64,000 bases of DNA. Source: Granulicella sp. S156 (GTDB taxonomy: Bacteria; Acidobacteriota; Terriglobia; Terriglobales; Acidobacteriaceae). Numbering within the stretch: position 1 is the stretch's first letter; each line of letters opens with the position of its first letter. The stretch spans positions 191,999-255,998 of the forward strand of contig NZ_LMUH01000007.1 of NCBI RefSeq assembly GCF_009766105.1. The letters are read 5' to 3'. A program made the position numbers and the translations under genes. Under the pieces are notes generated by a model. That model was not told the origin of the DNA. It saw nothing but the letters and a program-made list of their open reading frames with translations, and made no database searches. Of this stretch, positions 1-8,162 are shown in pieces.

Positions 1-505
1 GACGGGAGGGATCGTCGATGGCGGGCTTCGAGGTGGTGTCGCGCGGGCACTTGAGACCGCTCTTCGCGATCTCGAGGTTGTAGACGGGAAGGTCCCGCGT
101 CTCAAAGTGGTACGTAAGGTGGAAGCGCTCGATGAGCATGGATTGCACCATCAGGCGCATCTGCTCCTCGCGATCGTCGCGGCTTAGCTGGCGAAAGCTG
201 GCAACCTGCCCGTCATCGATCTTGCCCTGGATGTCGAAGTGGTCATTGGTAACCCATGAAGGTGCATTGATAAGCTCGTGTTCGTAGCCAAGGCCGAAGG
301 CGTAGGAGAGAACATCCTTGATGGTGGTACGCTCGGCGCGATAACTGTCGGGGCTAACGCCGCCGTGCGAGAGCTCCTCGCTGGGATCGGTGGGGCGCAC
401 ACTTGCGACAGCGAAACTGGGCATGGGAGACGCCGGATGCAGAAGCTGCGCGGAGGCCACGCTACACAGGAGGATACCGGGGAGAAGAAGTCTGCTCAGA
501 GTCAT
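1..505 (-). CDS. TIGR03435 family secreted protein (3' end outside window)
   Basis: The minus-strand frame opens at ATG 503-505, with GGAGG ten bases upstream, and runs off the left edge, so only the first 168 residues are present. A signal peptide (MTLSRLLLPGILLCSVASA) is followed by FAVASVRPTDPSEE, then IKDVLSYAFGLGYEHE, INAPSWVTNDHFDIQGKI, and a stretch reading MRLMVQSMLIERFHL then THYHFETRDLPVYNLEIAKS-like (as YHFETRDLPVYNLEIAKSG). This order matches the Acidobacteria-rich TIGR03435 family of exported proteins of unknown function. I cannot see the C-terminus or downstream neighbour. Confidence 0.85.
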   Translation of the reverse strand, partial: MTLSRLLLPGILLCSVASAQLLHPASPMPSFAVASVRPTDPSEELSHGGVSPDSYRAERTTIKDVLSYAFGLGYEHELINAPSWVTNDHFDIQGKIDDGQVASFRQLSRDDREEQMRLMVQSMLIERFHLTYHFETRDLPVYNLEIAKSGLKCPRDTTSKPAIDDPSR

Positions 506-653
506 GGCCGAAGGGCCTCCGCACAGATAAAGCTAGATGGACGAAGAGCAGCGTGCAAGCTGGGCAATCCAGAAAGTTGACTGCAACATGACCTCAACTG
601 CCGTTGTCACGGGGCCCGGTAACAGTTGTGTGGCTCCGATCGGTCTAGACAGA

Positions 654-685
654 ATGAAGGGCCTCATCGTGCTGAGGCCCTTCAT
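654..685. terminator. Perfect 13-bp hairpin, probable terminator
   Basis: ATGAAGGGCCTCA (654-666) and TGAGGCCCTTCAT (673-685) are perfect complements around a 6-base loop. It lies about 90 bases beyond the anti-sigma stop codon and before the start of the edge gene, which is where the sigma/anti-sigma transcript should end. There is no strong T-run on either side, so termination is inferred from the stem and position. Confidence 0.6.
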
Positions 686-772
686 GCGTGCAGAACGACC
701 TGAGGAGGAAGCTCCATTTGGCAGGAAGCGAAGAAGAGGAAGTCAGCACTTCCTCCATTCGCTTTCGCCCAA

Positions 773-1840
773 TTAGAGAAGCTTTTTGACGGGTCCGGCG
801 GAGATGCTTGCACCTTGCCCAGGATCTGGTAATGGGTTATGTCCGGCATCGTGAAGGACCCAGATCTGCTCTGAACGGCTTACAGGCATCCCGGTGACGA
901 TGATGTACTTTTGGCCCTCACTCTCAAAGGAGATACGATTTTCCTGGACCTTCGCCGGCACCGCGCCGGTAACCTCGGTTGCCGAGAGCAGGAAACGCCC
1001 CTCGCCGGGTACGAAGAGGAGAACACCCTCACCAGGCTGGTCGGTATCTGCGCTGAGGTGGGTCAGATCCCCTGCTACCTTACTGTTTTTTAACAGTAAG
1101 GGTGAGTTAAGCCTGATTTCATTTGGCCCTGGGTCAAGTAGCTGACTATCAGCAAACTTCACTGGAATGTGGTCAGACCAATCTCCGGTGAGCGCAAGTT
1201 TGAGTTCTCCCGTATTGGGCAGCGAAAGAGACTGTCCTGGCGTAAACCAGACCTGCGTCTCAGGCAAACTGGCTTCTACATCGGGACCCCAACTGGCTGG
1301 TCCCAGTGGTGAGACCTTCGCCCTGACCGATAGCAGCGCGCGGTTACCGTCTTTACGCAACGCCTTCAGGGCAAACATCAGGTTTGTTTTATCGATCTGT
1401 GTAAGTCCTCCGCAGCCATTGTGGTTGGGGTCAGACATCGATATGTCACAAGAGATGGTGTCGCCCTGTGCAGGTGTGAGCTTCAACAGCAGCACCGAGC
1501 CATCATCATGTGCGCGAACTTCGACTACCGCCAGCCGTGAGCCTAAAACAACAAGCAATAGGACCAGACAAGCGAACGCAATTCTTGGGATACGCATCAT
1601 TTCCAACCCTTTCTTCCATAGCGTGATTCTGTCTTGCTTTGTTGTGAGCCATGTGCGATCCGGGACCGGTTCTGCGATCAGGACGCCGCCATAACTACGC
1701 AATGCGGCTCCCATCTGGGCATACTCCTTCAACAACTCCTGGCAATGCGCACAGCAGGCCGTGTGTTCTGCCGCTTCAAACGGCATCGTTTCTCCGTCAT
1801 ACAATGCCGATACATACTCCTGGACCTCATCGCACCTCAT
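773..1840 (-). CDS. Anti-sigma factor with N-terminal zinc-finger and periplasmic domain
   Basis: Predicted 355-residue membrane anti-sigma factor. The N-terminus (residues 1-60) carries an H-x3-C-x2-C motif (EHTACCAHCQ), typical of ZAS-type domains that hold ECF sigma factors in the cytoplasm. One membrane segment lies near residues 83-105 (IPRIAFACLVLLLVVLGSRL). The remaining 250 residues would be periplasmic and resemble no domain I recognise; they look beta-rich. The start overlaps the end of the sigma-factor gene by 14 bases, which implies translational coupling and a cognate pair. The unusually large outer domain suggests it senses an envelope signal, but that is inference. Confidence 0.8.
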   Translation of the reverse strand: MRCDEVQEYVSALYDGETMPFEAAEHTACCAHCQELLKEYAQMGAALRSYGGVLIAEPVPDRTWLTTKQDRITLWKKGLEMMRIPRIAFACLVLLLVVLGSRLAVVEVRAHDDGSVLLLKLTPAQGDTISCDISMSDPNHNGCGGLTQIDKTNLMFALKALRKDGNRALLSVRAKVSPLGPASWGPDVEASLPETQVWFTPGQSLSLPNTGELKLALTGDWSDHIPVKFADSQLLDPGPNEIRLNSPLLLKNSKVAGDLTHLSADTDQPGEGVLLFVPGEGRFLLSATEVTGAVPAKVQENRISFESEGQKYIIVTGMPVSRSEQIWVLHDAGHNPLPDPGQGASISAGPVKKLL

Positions 1841-2393
1841 GCAAATCTCCTTTGGCTGCTCCGAGCCAGATCTCCCGCAATCCCTGCCGCGCCATGAATA
1901 ATCTCGACCGCACTGTCCCTACCGGGATGTCGAAGATGACTGCAAGCTCGGCGTACGATTGGCCCTCGACTTCCCGCAACCAGAGCAACGTCCGTTGCTC
2001 TTCAGGAAGACGTCGCAAAGCGTCCGCGATCAGAGATTCACCCTCTGGATCGGAAGCCGCACACCTGTCGTCCGCCAACGGGGATTGGGGTTTACTCCGC
2101 CGCCACCACTCCGCAGCCCGATGCCGTCCTATGCCGAAGAGGTAGGCACGAACGGTTCCGCGTGCGGGATCGAACCCGTCCGGATGGCTCCAAAGATGCG
2201 TAAAGATCTCCTGTGTCAGGTCTTCAGCGGCTTCGGACGATCCGACCATCTGCCGCAGGAAGGCACGCAGCCTCGATGCGTTCTCGCGATACACCGCTGC
2301 GAAAGTGTCAGCTTCACGCGCCCACTCCTTCGCAGCCTTGGGTTCAAAGATCAATGTCCGTCTCCACCTTGATATTCGTGCCGAACGACCCAA
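1827..2393 (-). CDS. ECF RNA polymerase sigma factor
   Basis: 188-residue ECF (group 4) sigma factor. Region 2 spans about residues 30-100, with a DLTQEIFTHLW segment matching the DxxQEvF.. signature and AYLFGIGRHRAAEWWRR after it. Region 4 spans about residues 125-180 (LPEEQRTLLWLREVEGQSY, then the helix-turn-helix IPVGTVRSRLFMARQGLRE). It is the first gene of a two-gene operon with the overlapping anti-sigma gene. The first 20 residues are weakly conserved and no clear ribosome site precedes ATG 2391-2393, so a later non-ATG start is possible. Confidence 0.9.
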   Translation of the reverse strand: MGRSARISRWRRTLIFEPKAAKEWAREADTFAAVYRENASRLRAFLRQMVGSSEAAEDLTQEIFTHLWSHPDGFDPARGTVRAYLFGIGRHRAAEWWRRSKPQSPLADDRCAASDPEGESLIADALRRLPEEQRTLLWLREVEGQSYAELAVIFDIPVGTVRSRLFMARQGLREIWLGAAKGDLHEVR

Positions 2394-2705
2394 AAGTTCA
2401 TCGAGGAACGAAAGAAAATGATTCTCGCAGCAGTTGAGTCACTTCGCACAGAGGAAACTATGCCCCATCCGGCAAGGAGCTTCCCTAGGCCAGATGGCCC
2501 ATTTTATAAGCGAAGATGTTCCTGATCGGCGTCCGTTGCCCTATGAAATCACCTCTAGCTGGGTCGGCATTGCTAGACACTTTTGTCGTCACGAAACTCC
2601 CTAATAACCAATAGTTCGGAAGTTAGAGTGAAACCCTCCTTCCGGGAATGAGCTGCCGAGAGTTCTTAGCGAATCTTCTGACGAAGCCGCTCATCCAAGA
2701 TCGCA
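2394..2705. other. Intergenic region between divergent sigma-factor and AraC genes
   Basis: This 312-base gap must hold the promoters of both divergent genes. I see no strong palindrome, no hairpin with a T-run and no ORF with a ribosome site. An ECF autoregulatory promoter would be expected near 2400-2450, but I cannot assign its -35/-10 boxes by eye. Confidence 0.5.
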
Positions 2706-3500
2706 ATGGGTTCCGTGCGCCATTTCGTTCACCAGCCAGGAGGCGACCTTCGCCGCTATGTGCGCGAGATTCTATGGGTCCGTTCGGAGCATTCCCGGGT
2801 ACAGGTATTGCTGCCCGAGACTACACTCACCCTTGTGCTGCGGCAGTCTGGCTCGGCATCGTTGCACCAGGAGACTCTTCCCAACGCAGTCGTCTCCGGC
2901 TTGCAACAGCGAACCCGCAGAGTTGAGCACGCGCCGGGATCCTCGATCGTGATTGTTCGGTTCACTGAGGTCGGAGCTCCCGCCATACTGCACGACCGTG
3001 CGGACCTGCTCTACAACCGGACGCTGCCACTCGACAATCTCCTGCCATGCCAGGAGATCGACCGCATACAGAATGTGCTCGTCGATAACAGCGACATGCC
3101 ACAACAGGTTCTTGCGATGGAACGCTTTCTCACTCGCCGGATTCAGGCATCGAATGAAATCTCTCCGCAGATTGAGGCGGCTGTACAGATGATCCGAAGC
3201 TCCAAGGGCCAGTCTTCCATTGCAGCGATTGCGCGTCATTCCGCTATGAGCCAAAGCGCCCTGGAAAGACACTTTCGCTCCGCAGTGGGCGCGACGCCGA
3301 AAAGCCTCTCGCGTTTAACCAGACTGCAGCATGTTTGCCGTCTATGGGATACCGGAAAGACCCTTACGGAGATCGCCTTTGAGGCCGGCTACAGCGATCA
3401 ACCGCATATGGTGCACGACTTCCGGCTCTTCACGGATACCTCTCCTGAAGAGTTCTTTCGCAGTGCCGGCCCTCGCAATCTGCCGACTTTTTACAAGTAG
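2706..3500 (+). CDS. AraC family transcriptional regulator
   Basis: 264 residues. The C-terminal 100 residues form the double helix-turn-helix of AraC/XylS regulators: SIAAIARHSAMSQSALERHF (first HTH) and KTLTEIAFEAGYSDQPHMVH (second HTH), followed by DFRLFTDTSPEEFFRS. The N-terminal 150 residues are the effector-binding part, similar to the cupin-like DUF6597 domain found in many such regulators. The next gene, a small exported YCII-domain protein, begins 30 bases downstream on the same strand, so the two may be cotranscribed. Confidence 0.9.
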   Translation: MGSVRHFVHQPGGDLRRYVREILWVRSEHSRVQVLLPETTLTLVLRQSGSASLHQETLPNAVVSGLQQRTRRVEHAPGSSIVIVRFTEVGAPAILHDRADLLYNRTLPLDNLLPCQEIDRIQNVLVDNSDMPQQVLAMERFLTRRIQASNEISPQIEAAVQMIRSSKGQSSIAAIARHSAMSQSALERHFRSAVGATPKSLSRLTRLQHVCRLWDTGKTLTEIAFEAGYSDQPHMVHDFRLFTDTSPEEFFRSAGPRNLPTFYK

Positions 3501-3530
3501 CCTTTGCGTTGCGTTCGCTACCTTGGGGGC

Positions 3531-4040
3531 ATGAGAGATCCCCTTCGCAGCATCCGCCTCTCCACTCCACGCAAACTCCCACGGCACCACTCGAGCAGGT
3601 TGTTCGTTTTCATGCTGCTCGTCTGCTTCGTTGTCCTTTGCCAGCCCATCCAGGCCAAGACCATCATTTCCCAAGACAAAAAGGAACAAGCCATGAAGCA
3701 CTACATCCTGATCTTCCATTCCACACGCACGCTCAGTCCCGAAGAAGTAAAACAGCGTGGGGTTGATATTGCCGCCTGGGTCAAACAGGTCACGGAGATG
3801 GGAGTCGCGCTCGATCCGCGAGCTCTTGGGGAGACGCTGGCGAATTTCTCCGCGGACGGAAACCAGATTGTCTCCCGTGAAGGATCAAGCGATCCCACAT
3901 TCCGCAACCTCGTCTTCTTCGACTCCCCAAGCAGTGAACAAGCCGTGACGATTGCGCGAATACATCCTGGTCTTCGTTATGGCGCCACTGTCGAGGTGCA
4001 CGAGTGGACCTCTCCTCGGGGCCTCGCGGCCACTCGATAA
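3531..4040 (+). CDS. Exported YCII-related domain protein
   Basis: ATG 3531 is chosen over the in-frame TTG at 3504 because it directly precedes the natural N-terminus. The product is about 169 residues. A hydrophobic segment near residues 25-45 (LFVFMLLVCFVVLCQPIQA) is a signal peptide or anchor. After it, MKHYILIFHSTRTLSPEEV up to VTIARIHPGLRYGATVEVHE matches the small ferredoxin-like YCII fold (about 95 residues, usually cytoplasmic). An internal ATG at MKHYIL could alternatively produce a leaderless cytoplasmic form. Function unknown; YCII proteins are often annotated as dehydrogenase-like or signalling proteins without proof. Confidence 0.7.
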   Translation: MRDPLRSIRLSTPRKLPRHHSSRLFVFMLLVCFVVLCQPIQAKTIISQDKKEQAMKHYILIFHSTRTLSPEEVKQRGVDIAAWVKQVTEMGVALDPRALGETLANFSADGNQIVSREGSSDPTFRNLVFFDSPSSEQAVTIARIHPGLRYGATVEVHEWTSPRGLAATR

Positions 4041-4082
4041 TCAGTATCTGACTTTCTAGAGGCAAGATGAGCTGAGTCACTC

Positions 4083-4123
4083 GCGCTGGAACCCCTGCCA
4101 CAAAAGGCCAGAGATTCCAGCGC
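4083..4123. terminator. Hairpin between convergent genes
   Basis: GCGCTGGAA (4083-4091) pairs perfectly with TTCCAGCGC (4115-4123). It lies in the 90-base gap between the YCII gene and the convergent TonB receptor gene, a typical site for a bidirectional terminator. Confidence 0.5.
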
Positions 4124-4130
4124 ATGAGCT

Positions 4131-7100
4131 TTAGAACGTTAGTTTGAGAGCCAGTTGAATAAGGCGAGGATTGTTGACAGTGGAATTGACCGCGCCGAAC
4201 GGAGACGTATTGGGTATTGAAGCACCGGCAGCTAATGCAGAACCAGCGCTAATATCGTTCACCGGCATACCGTACTGCGGATGGTTGAAGAGATTGAAGA
4301 ACTCGGCGCGGAATTGCAAACCCATATCTCTACGAGGCAGCGCGAACTGCTTGATAAGGGAGAAGTCCGAGTTGACGAAATCTGGTCCTGAAACCGGAAC
4401 TCGTGCAGCATTCCCCAGCTCGTCAAGTTTGGGAGAAGTAAAGCAGGCCTGGTTGAGCCACTGATGCTTGCTATGGTCCGCGCTATAGACATTGCAACCC
4501 GCAACCTCGTCAGGACGGTTCCAGTTGTTACTATTGCCGCCATTGTTGAAGTAGACGCCTGAGTTGTTCGAGCTGTCGATCAAGGGGACGGGGAATCCCG
4601 AAGAGATTCTTTCGATCAGCGTCACCTGGAAGCCGCCCAGAACAGTATTGGTCAAGGGACTCCAATTGGTGCCGGACTGCTTTCCGCGTCCGAAGGGCAG
4701 ATCGTAAATAACGCTGGCCGTGAAGCTGTTATCGAGGTTGATCTGCGACAGGGACCAATCCAGGTTTTGCCAGTTGGGGAGCGGGAAGTAGGGGGCGCTC
4801 AGGACGGAACCCAGGCCATCGGTCAGCCCGTTGTCATAAGTGCGGGAGTAGGTATAAGCCACCAGAGCGTAGAGACCGTACTTCGGGGTCTTGGTCTCTG
4901 CCTTGATCTGAAGCGAGTCATAGTTGGTCTTGCCTACATCGCCTATCAGCAAAATAGCATTGCTCGTCTTGTAGGACGGGATGTAGGGCGCTCCGCTGGA
5001 AAGACAACCAAGCGTGTAGCCAGTTATGGTGCCGCATCCGGACGGACTGGATGTATTGAGATCGTTGCCGAGCACCAGGATGTGGGTACCGCGGGAACCG
5101 GCATAGCCGGCGGTCAGCACAAGGTTGCCGATCAACTGGCGCTCAACGTTGACGTTGAATTGCTGGACGCGGCCCAGCTTGAGGTTGGTGGGCTCATAGT
5201 TGAACGAACCCTGATAGTTGGAGACGGTGGGCGGTGTAGGAAGGAGCTGAAATCCGCTGGAGAGACTGATTCCAGAGGGGGTTTGGCTTCCTCCTGCCGC
5301 AGAGGCGCAGTAGGAAGTTGCAAAGGCGCAGCCAGCGCCCGTGAAGTTGTCAGATTCACCCAGGAAGGGCGGGTTCTGCCAAAGCCCCTGTGCACCCTGG
5401 CTCCAGGCAGAGTCGTGGTAGAGCGAGTAGCCCGCACGAAGCACCGTCTTCTCGCTGCCAAGAACCTTCCAAGCGGCGCCGATGCGCGGCTCGAGCGCCG
5501 TCCAATCCATGTTGATGCCAGCCGACGAGCTCACGCCATTCTGATTGGCGACGAGCAGTTGGCCTGTGGAGGGAATATAGTCGGCCATGCGCCCATGCTC
5601 TTCGGTGATCGGAGTGGTCATCTCCCAAGCCAGGCTGAGGTTGAGCGTGAGAGACGGAATGATCCTCCAATCGTCCGCGACGAAGGGGCGATACATCTTC
5701 CAACGACGGCCAGTGACGGCTCCATCGTATGTCTGATCATGAATGCCCCCGCCCGTGAGACCGAGCAGGAAGTCGGCCTCCGAATTGCCAGGGATGGTGA
5801 CATTACCGCTGCTAACGCCGGTGAAGTTGCCGCCGTTGCCGATAAGCCAGAAGCCATCCTGGAAGGCCTCCGAGCCGATGTTCATCTGATTGGCGCGGAA
5901 ATCGATGCCCATTCTCAGTTCATGCTTGTGCAGGATGAGATCGAACGAGTCTTTGAACGAGAAGATGTTCGTCCCACCCTGGAAGGGCGAGTAGCCGCGA
6001 TCGCCGAGAGCCCAATAACCGCCGTTTGTGAACTCTGTTGAGACCAGACCGCAGCTATAGGCACCGGCAGCACAGGTGGAACCGCTGCCGCATCCCAGAT
6101 TGGCGCCCGGAATGCCGCCGGGGACGATGGTGTTTGAGGCGCAGGTTCCAGTGCCTTGCGACTTGATGTAGTCGAAGATGCGGTTGTAGCCGAAGCTGAC
6201 CTGGTTGAACATCGTGGACGAGAACACATGCGTCGCACCGAGAGCGACGTTGCGGGCGTGATTAGCGATGAACTGATTGCTGCCGAAGGCACCTGCTTCG
6301 GCAAAAGATCCCGTCGGCCCACCGCCCGGCACATAAGAGGCCGCCTGGTCGTAGCTGAAACGACCGAAGAGGTTGTCCTTGGGGGTGAGCGTATGGTCCA
6401 AACGGACGTCGAACTTGGTTTCGTTCAGGCTGCGTACAGGCTCGTTAACATAGTTGATGTTTTCACCGGCGTTGTTGGCATTCGGTGTGGGATACAGGTT
6501 GATCATTGCCTGCCCAATATTGTTGAACAGGCCGGCTGGAATCTTGCCACAGGGAACGCCCTGGCCCTGACTTCCATTGGCAGCAACCGGAAGAGGGGCC
6601 CCAGCGGTATTGCACTGGAAATAAACATTGGGGAAAATGTTCGGATTTGTGGATGCGCCTATCATGTTCGGGTTGATGATCCCAGGAACGGGGTTTGTTA
6701 TCCCAGGAATGGTGACGGTTGCGGGGTTGCCAAAAGCATCGTTGGAGAAATCGCCGGAGCGCATAGCCAGCGAAGGCACCAGGCCTGTAAAGATGATGCC
6801 GTGGCGCTGATATTTTTGTTCGCCATCGACGAAGAAGAAGGTCTTGTCCTTGTGAATAGGACCGCCAACGGAACCGCCGAACTGGTTCAGGTTGAACTTC
6901 TCTGTGGAGGTGGCAAAGTAGCTCCTGGCATCGAGATCGGTATTGCGCACAAACTCGAAGAGCGACCCGTGAAAGTTGTTGGTACCGGACTTTGTGGTCA
7001 CGAGCACGGTCGGGCCCGCCCGAGTACCGTATTCGGCGGAGTAGGTGTAAGTCAGTACCTTAAACTCCTGGATGTCGTCGATCGAGGAGTAGATGCCGAT

Positions 7101-7811
7101 GCCGCCTGAGGTCAGTTCGTTATTGTCGACACCATCCAGAAGCCAGTCCGTGCTGTTGGGGCGGGAGCCGCCGACGGAGAGCGAGAGGGGACCGCGTGCC
7201 GCCACTTCGCTGTCAGCGCCAGAGGTGAAAAAGCTGTTGGGGTTCGTCTCGGACGTAGCCCCGGCGGTTAGTGTAGCGAGTTGAACGAAGTTGCGGCCAT
7301 TCAAGGGGAGCTGCGACACCTCTTGCCCGGTGATGACCTGGCCAAGAGAGGGGTTGCCGGTCTCGACGGCGACTGCATCACCGGTGACAACCACCGTAGT
7401 GTTTACAGTAGCGGGCGCGAGAGAAAAATTGAGTTCGCGGGCTTCCTGAACCTGGAGAATCAGATCTTTGGAGGCAGCACTTTGAAAGCCCGCCGCATCG
7501 ATGCGCACGGTGTAGGTTCCGGCAGAGAGCAGCGGAATCAGGTAGTGTCCGACACTGTCCGTCTTGCTGTCTCGAGTCAGGCCGGTTGCCTGCGCGACAA
7601 CGGTGACAGTGGCTCCAGGGATGCTTGACCCCGATTTATCGAGAACATTGCCTGAGAAACTTCCGGCGGCTTGTCCGTGCATGGCCGCGGAGGTCATAAG
7701 CGCGAGAACGCAGAGGATCAGGGAAAGCAGTACTTTGTGGGATTTGGTACCGGCTGAGTGTTCCATCGATCCCGGACACTTAAAATCAAACATGATACGT
7801 TTCATAATCAA
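4131..7811 (-). CDS. TonB-dependent receptor, Oar-like, with carboxypeptidase-regulatory domain
   Basis: 1226 residues. A long N-region and signal peptide (to about residue 48, ending AAMHGQA) lead into a CarboxypepD_reg-like beta domain (GSFSGNVLDKSGSSIPGATV, residues 50-135). A plug domain follows, with the family hallmark LPLNGRNFVQLATLTAG, and then a large outer-membrane barrel that ends in aromatic LKLTF as expected for BAM insertion. This architecture is the Oar-type receptor expanded in Acidobacteria and thought to import plant polymers or peptides; the substrate here is unknown. It is a single gene with no TonB, permease or hydrolase beside it. The opposite strand contains long open frames that are only shadows. 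Confidence 0.95.
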   Translation of the reverse strand: MIMKRIMFDFKCPGSMEHSAGTKSHKVLLSLILCVLALMTSAAMHGQAAGSFSGNVLDKSGSSIPGATVTVVAQATGLTRDSKTDSVGHYLIPLLSAGTYTVRIDAAGFQSAASKDLILQVQEARELNFSLAPATVNTTVVVTGDAVAVETGNPSLGQVITGQEVSQLPLNGRNFVQLATLTAGATSETNPNSFFTSGADSEVAARGPLSLSVGGSRPNSTDWLLDGVDNNELTSGGIGIYSSIDDIQEFKVLTYTYSAEYGTRAGPTVLVTTKSGTNNFHGSLFEFVRNTDLDARSYFATSTEKFNLNQFGGSVGGPIHKDKTFFFVDGEQKYQRHGIIFTGLVPSLAMRSGDFSNDAFGNPATVTIPGITNPVPGIINPNMIGASTNPNIFPNVYFQCNTAGAPLPVAANGSQGQGVPCGKIPAGLFNNIGQAMINLYPTPNANNAGENINYVNEPVRSLNETKFDVRLDHTLTPKDNLFGRFSYDQAASYVPGGGPTGSFAEAGAFGSNQFIANHARNVALGATHVFSSTMFNQVSFGYNRIFDYIKSQGTGTCASNTIVPGGIPGANLGCGSGSTCAAGAYSCGLVSTEFTNGGYWALGDRGYSPFQGGTNIFSFKDSFDLILHKHELRMGIDFRANQMNIGSEAFQDGFWLIGNGGNFTGVSSGNVTIPGNSEADFLLGLTGGGIHDQTYDGAVTGRRWKMYRPFVADDWRIIPSLTLNLSLAWEMTTPITEEHGRMADYIPSTGQLLVANQNGVSSSAGINMDWTALEPRIGAAWKVLGSEKTVLRAGYSLYHDSAWSQGAQGLWQNPPFLGESDNFTGAGCAFATSYCASAAGGSQTPSGISLSSGFQLLPTPPTVSNYQGSFNYEPTNLKLGRVQQFNVNVERQLIGNLVLTAGYAGSRGTHILVLGNDLNTSSPSGCGTITGYTLGCLSSGAPYIPSYKTSNAILLIGDVGKTNYDSLQIKAETKTPKYGLYALVAYTYSRTYDNGLTDGLGSVLSAPYFPLPNWQNLDWSLSQINLDNSFTASVIYDLPFGRGKQSGTNWSPLTNTVLGGFQVTLIERISSGFPVPLIDSSNNSGVYFNNGGNSNNWNRPDEVAGCNVYSADHSKHQWLNQACFTSPKLDELGNAARVPVSGPDFVNSDFSLIKQFALPRRDMGLQFRAEFFNLFNHPQYGMPVNDISAGSALAAGASIPNTSPFGAVNSTVNNPRLIQLALKLTF

Positions 7812-8050
7812 AACCCCTTTTCAGCAAATCGGCGAAGGTGGCTCTTGTATCGACTGCACTGTGCTGGACCCAGTTGGATAGATAGACTGTATGAATTGGC
7901 GGGTCGAAAGTCAACGCAAGTTTTGATCAACCCAGATACAACGGGATTTCGAGAGCTTCTGCCGTAAAGACCTCGCTGAACTGGCCGGTTGGACCGAATT
8001 CTGAATCGCTATCACTCCTGGGCGCATCTTTAAACTCTCGCTCGTAGCTG

Positions 8051-8113
8051 CAAATACTCCGCTGTGACAACGAACCGTAATCCTTCCGGCTCGTTGTCAC
8101 AGCGGAGTATTTG
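8051..8113. repeat. 23-bp perfect inverted repeat upstream of TonB receptor
   Basis: The arms 8051-8073 and 8091-8113 (beginning CAAATACTCCGCTGTGACAA on the left) are perfect inverted copies. After one mismatch, CCG/CGG extends the stem by three pairs, leaving a 9-base loop. It lies in the 351-base gap 7812-8162, about 50 bases beyond the dioxygenase stop codon and 240 bases before the receptor start. It may terminate dioxygenase transcription, though the stem is long and not followed by a T-run. Apart from this I see nothing in the gap but presumed receptor promoter sequence. Confidence 0.6.
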
Positions 8114-8162
8114 TACGCTGCGTTCCTATAGTTGACGACACTTCCGAGGCTAATCGAAAGGA

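Noticed and set aside
4767-6041. 424-codon open frame opposite the TonB receptor, and similar long frames at 6156-7109, 10537-11235, 17586-18902 and 46935-47684
   Set aside because: They lie entirely antisense to well-supported genes with clear domains, lack ribosome sites and have composition typical of reverse-frame shadows in GC-rich DNA.
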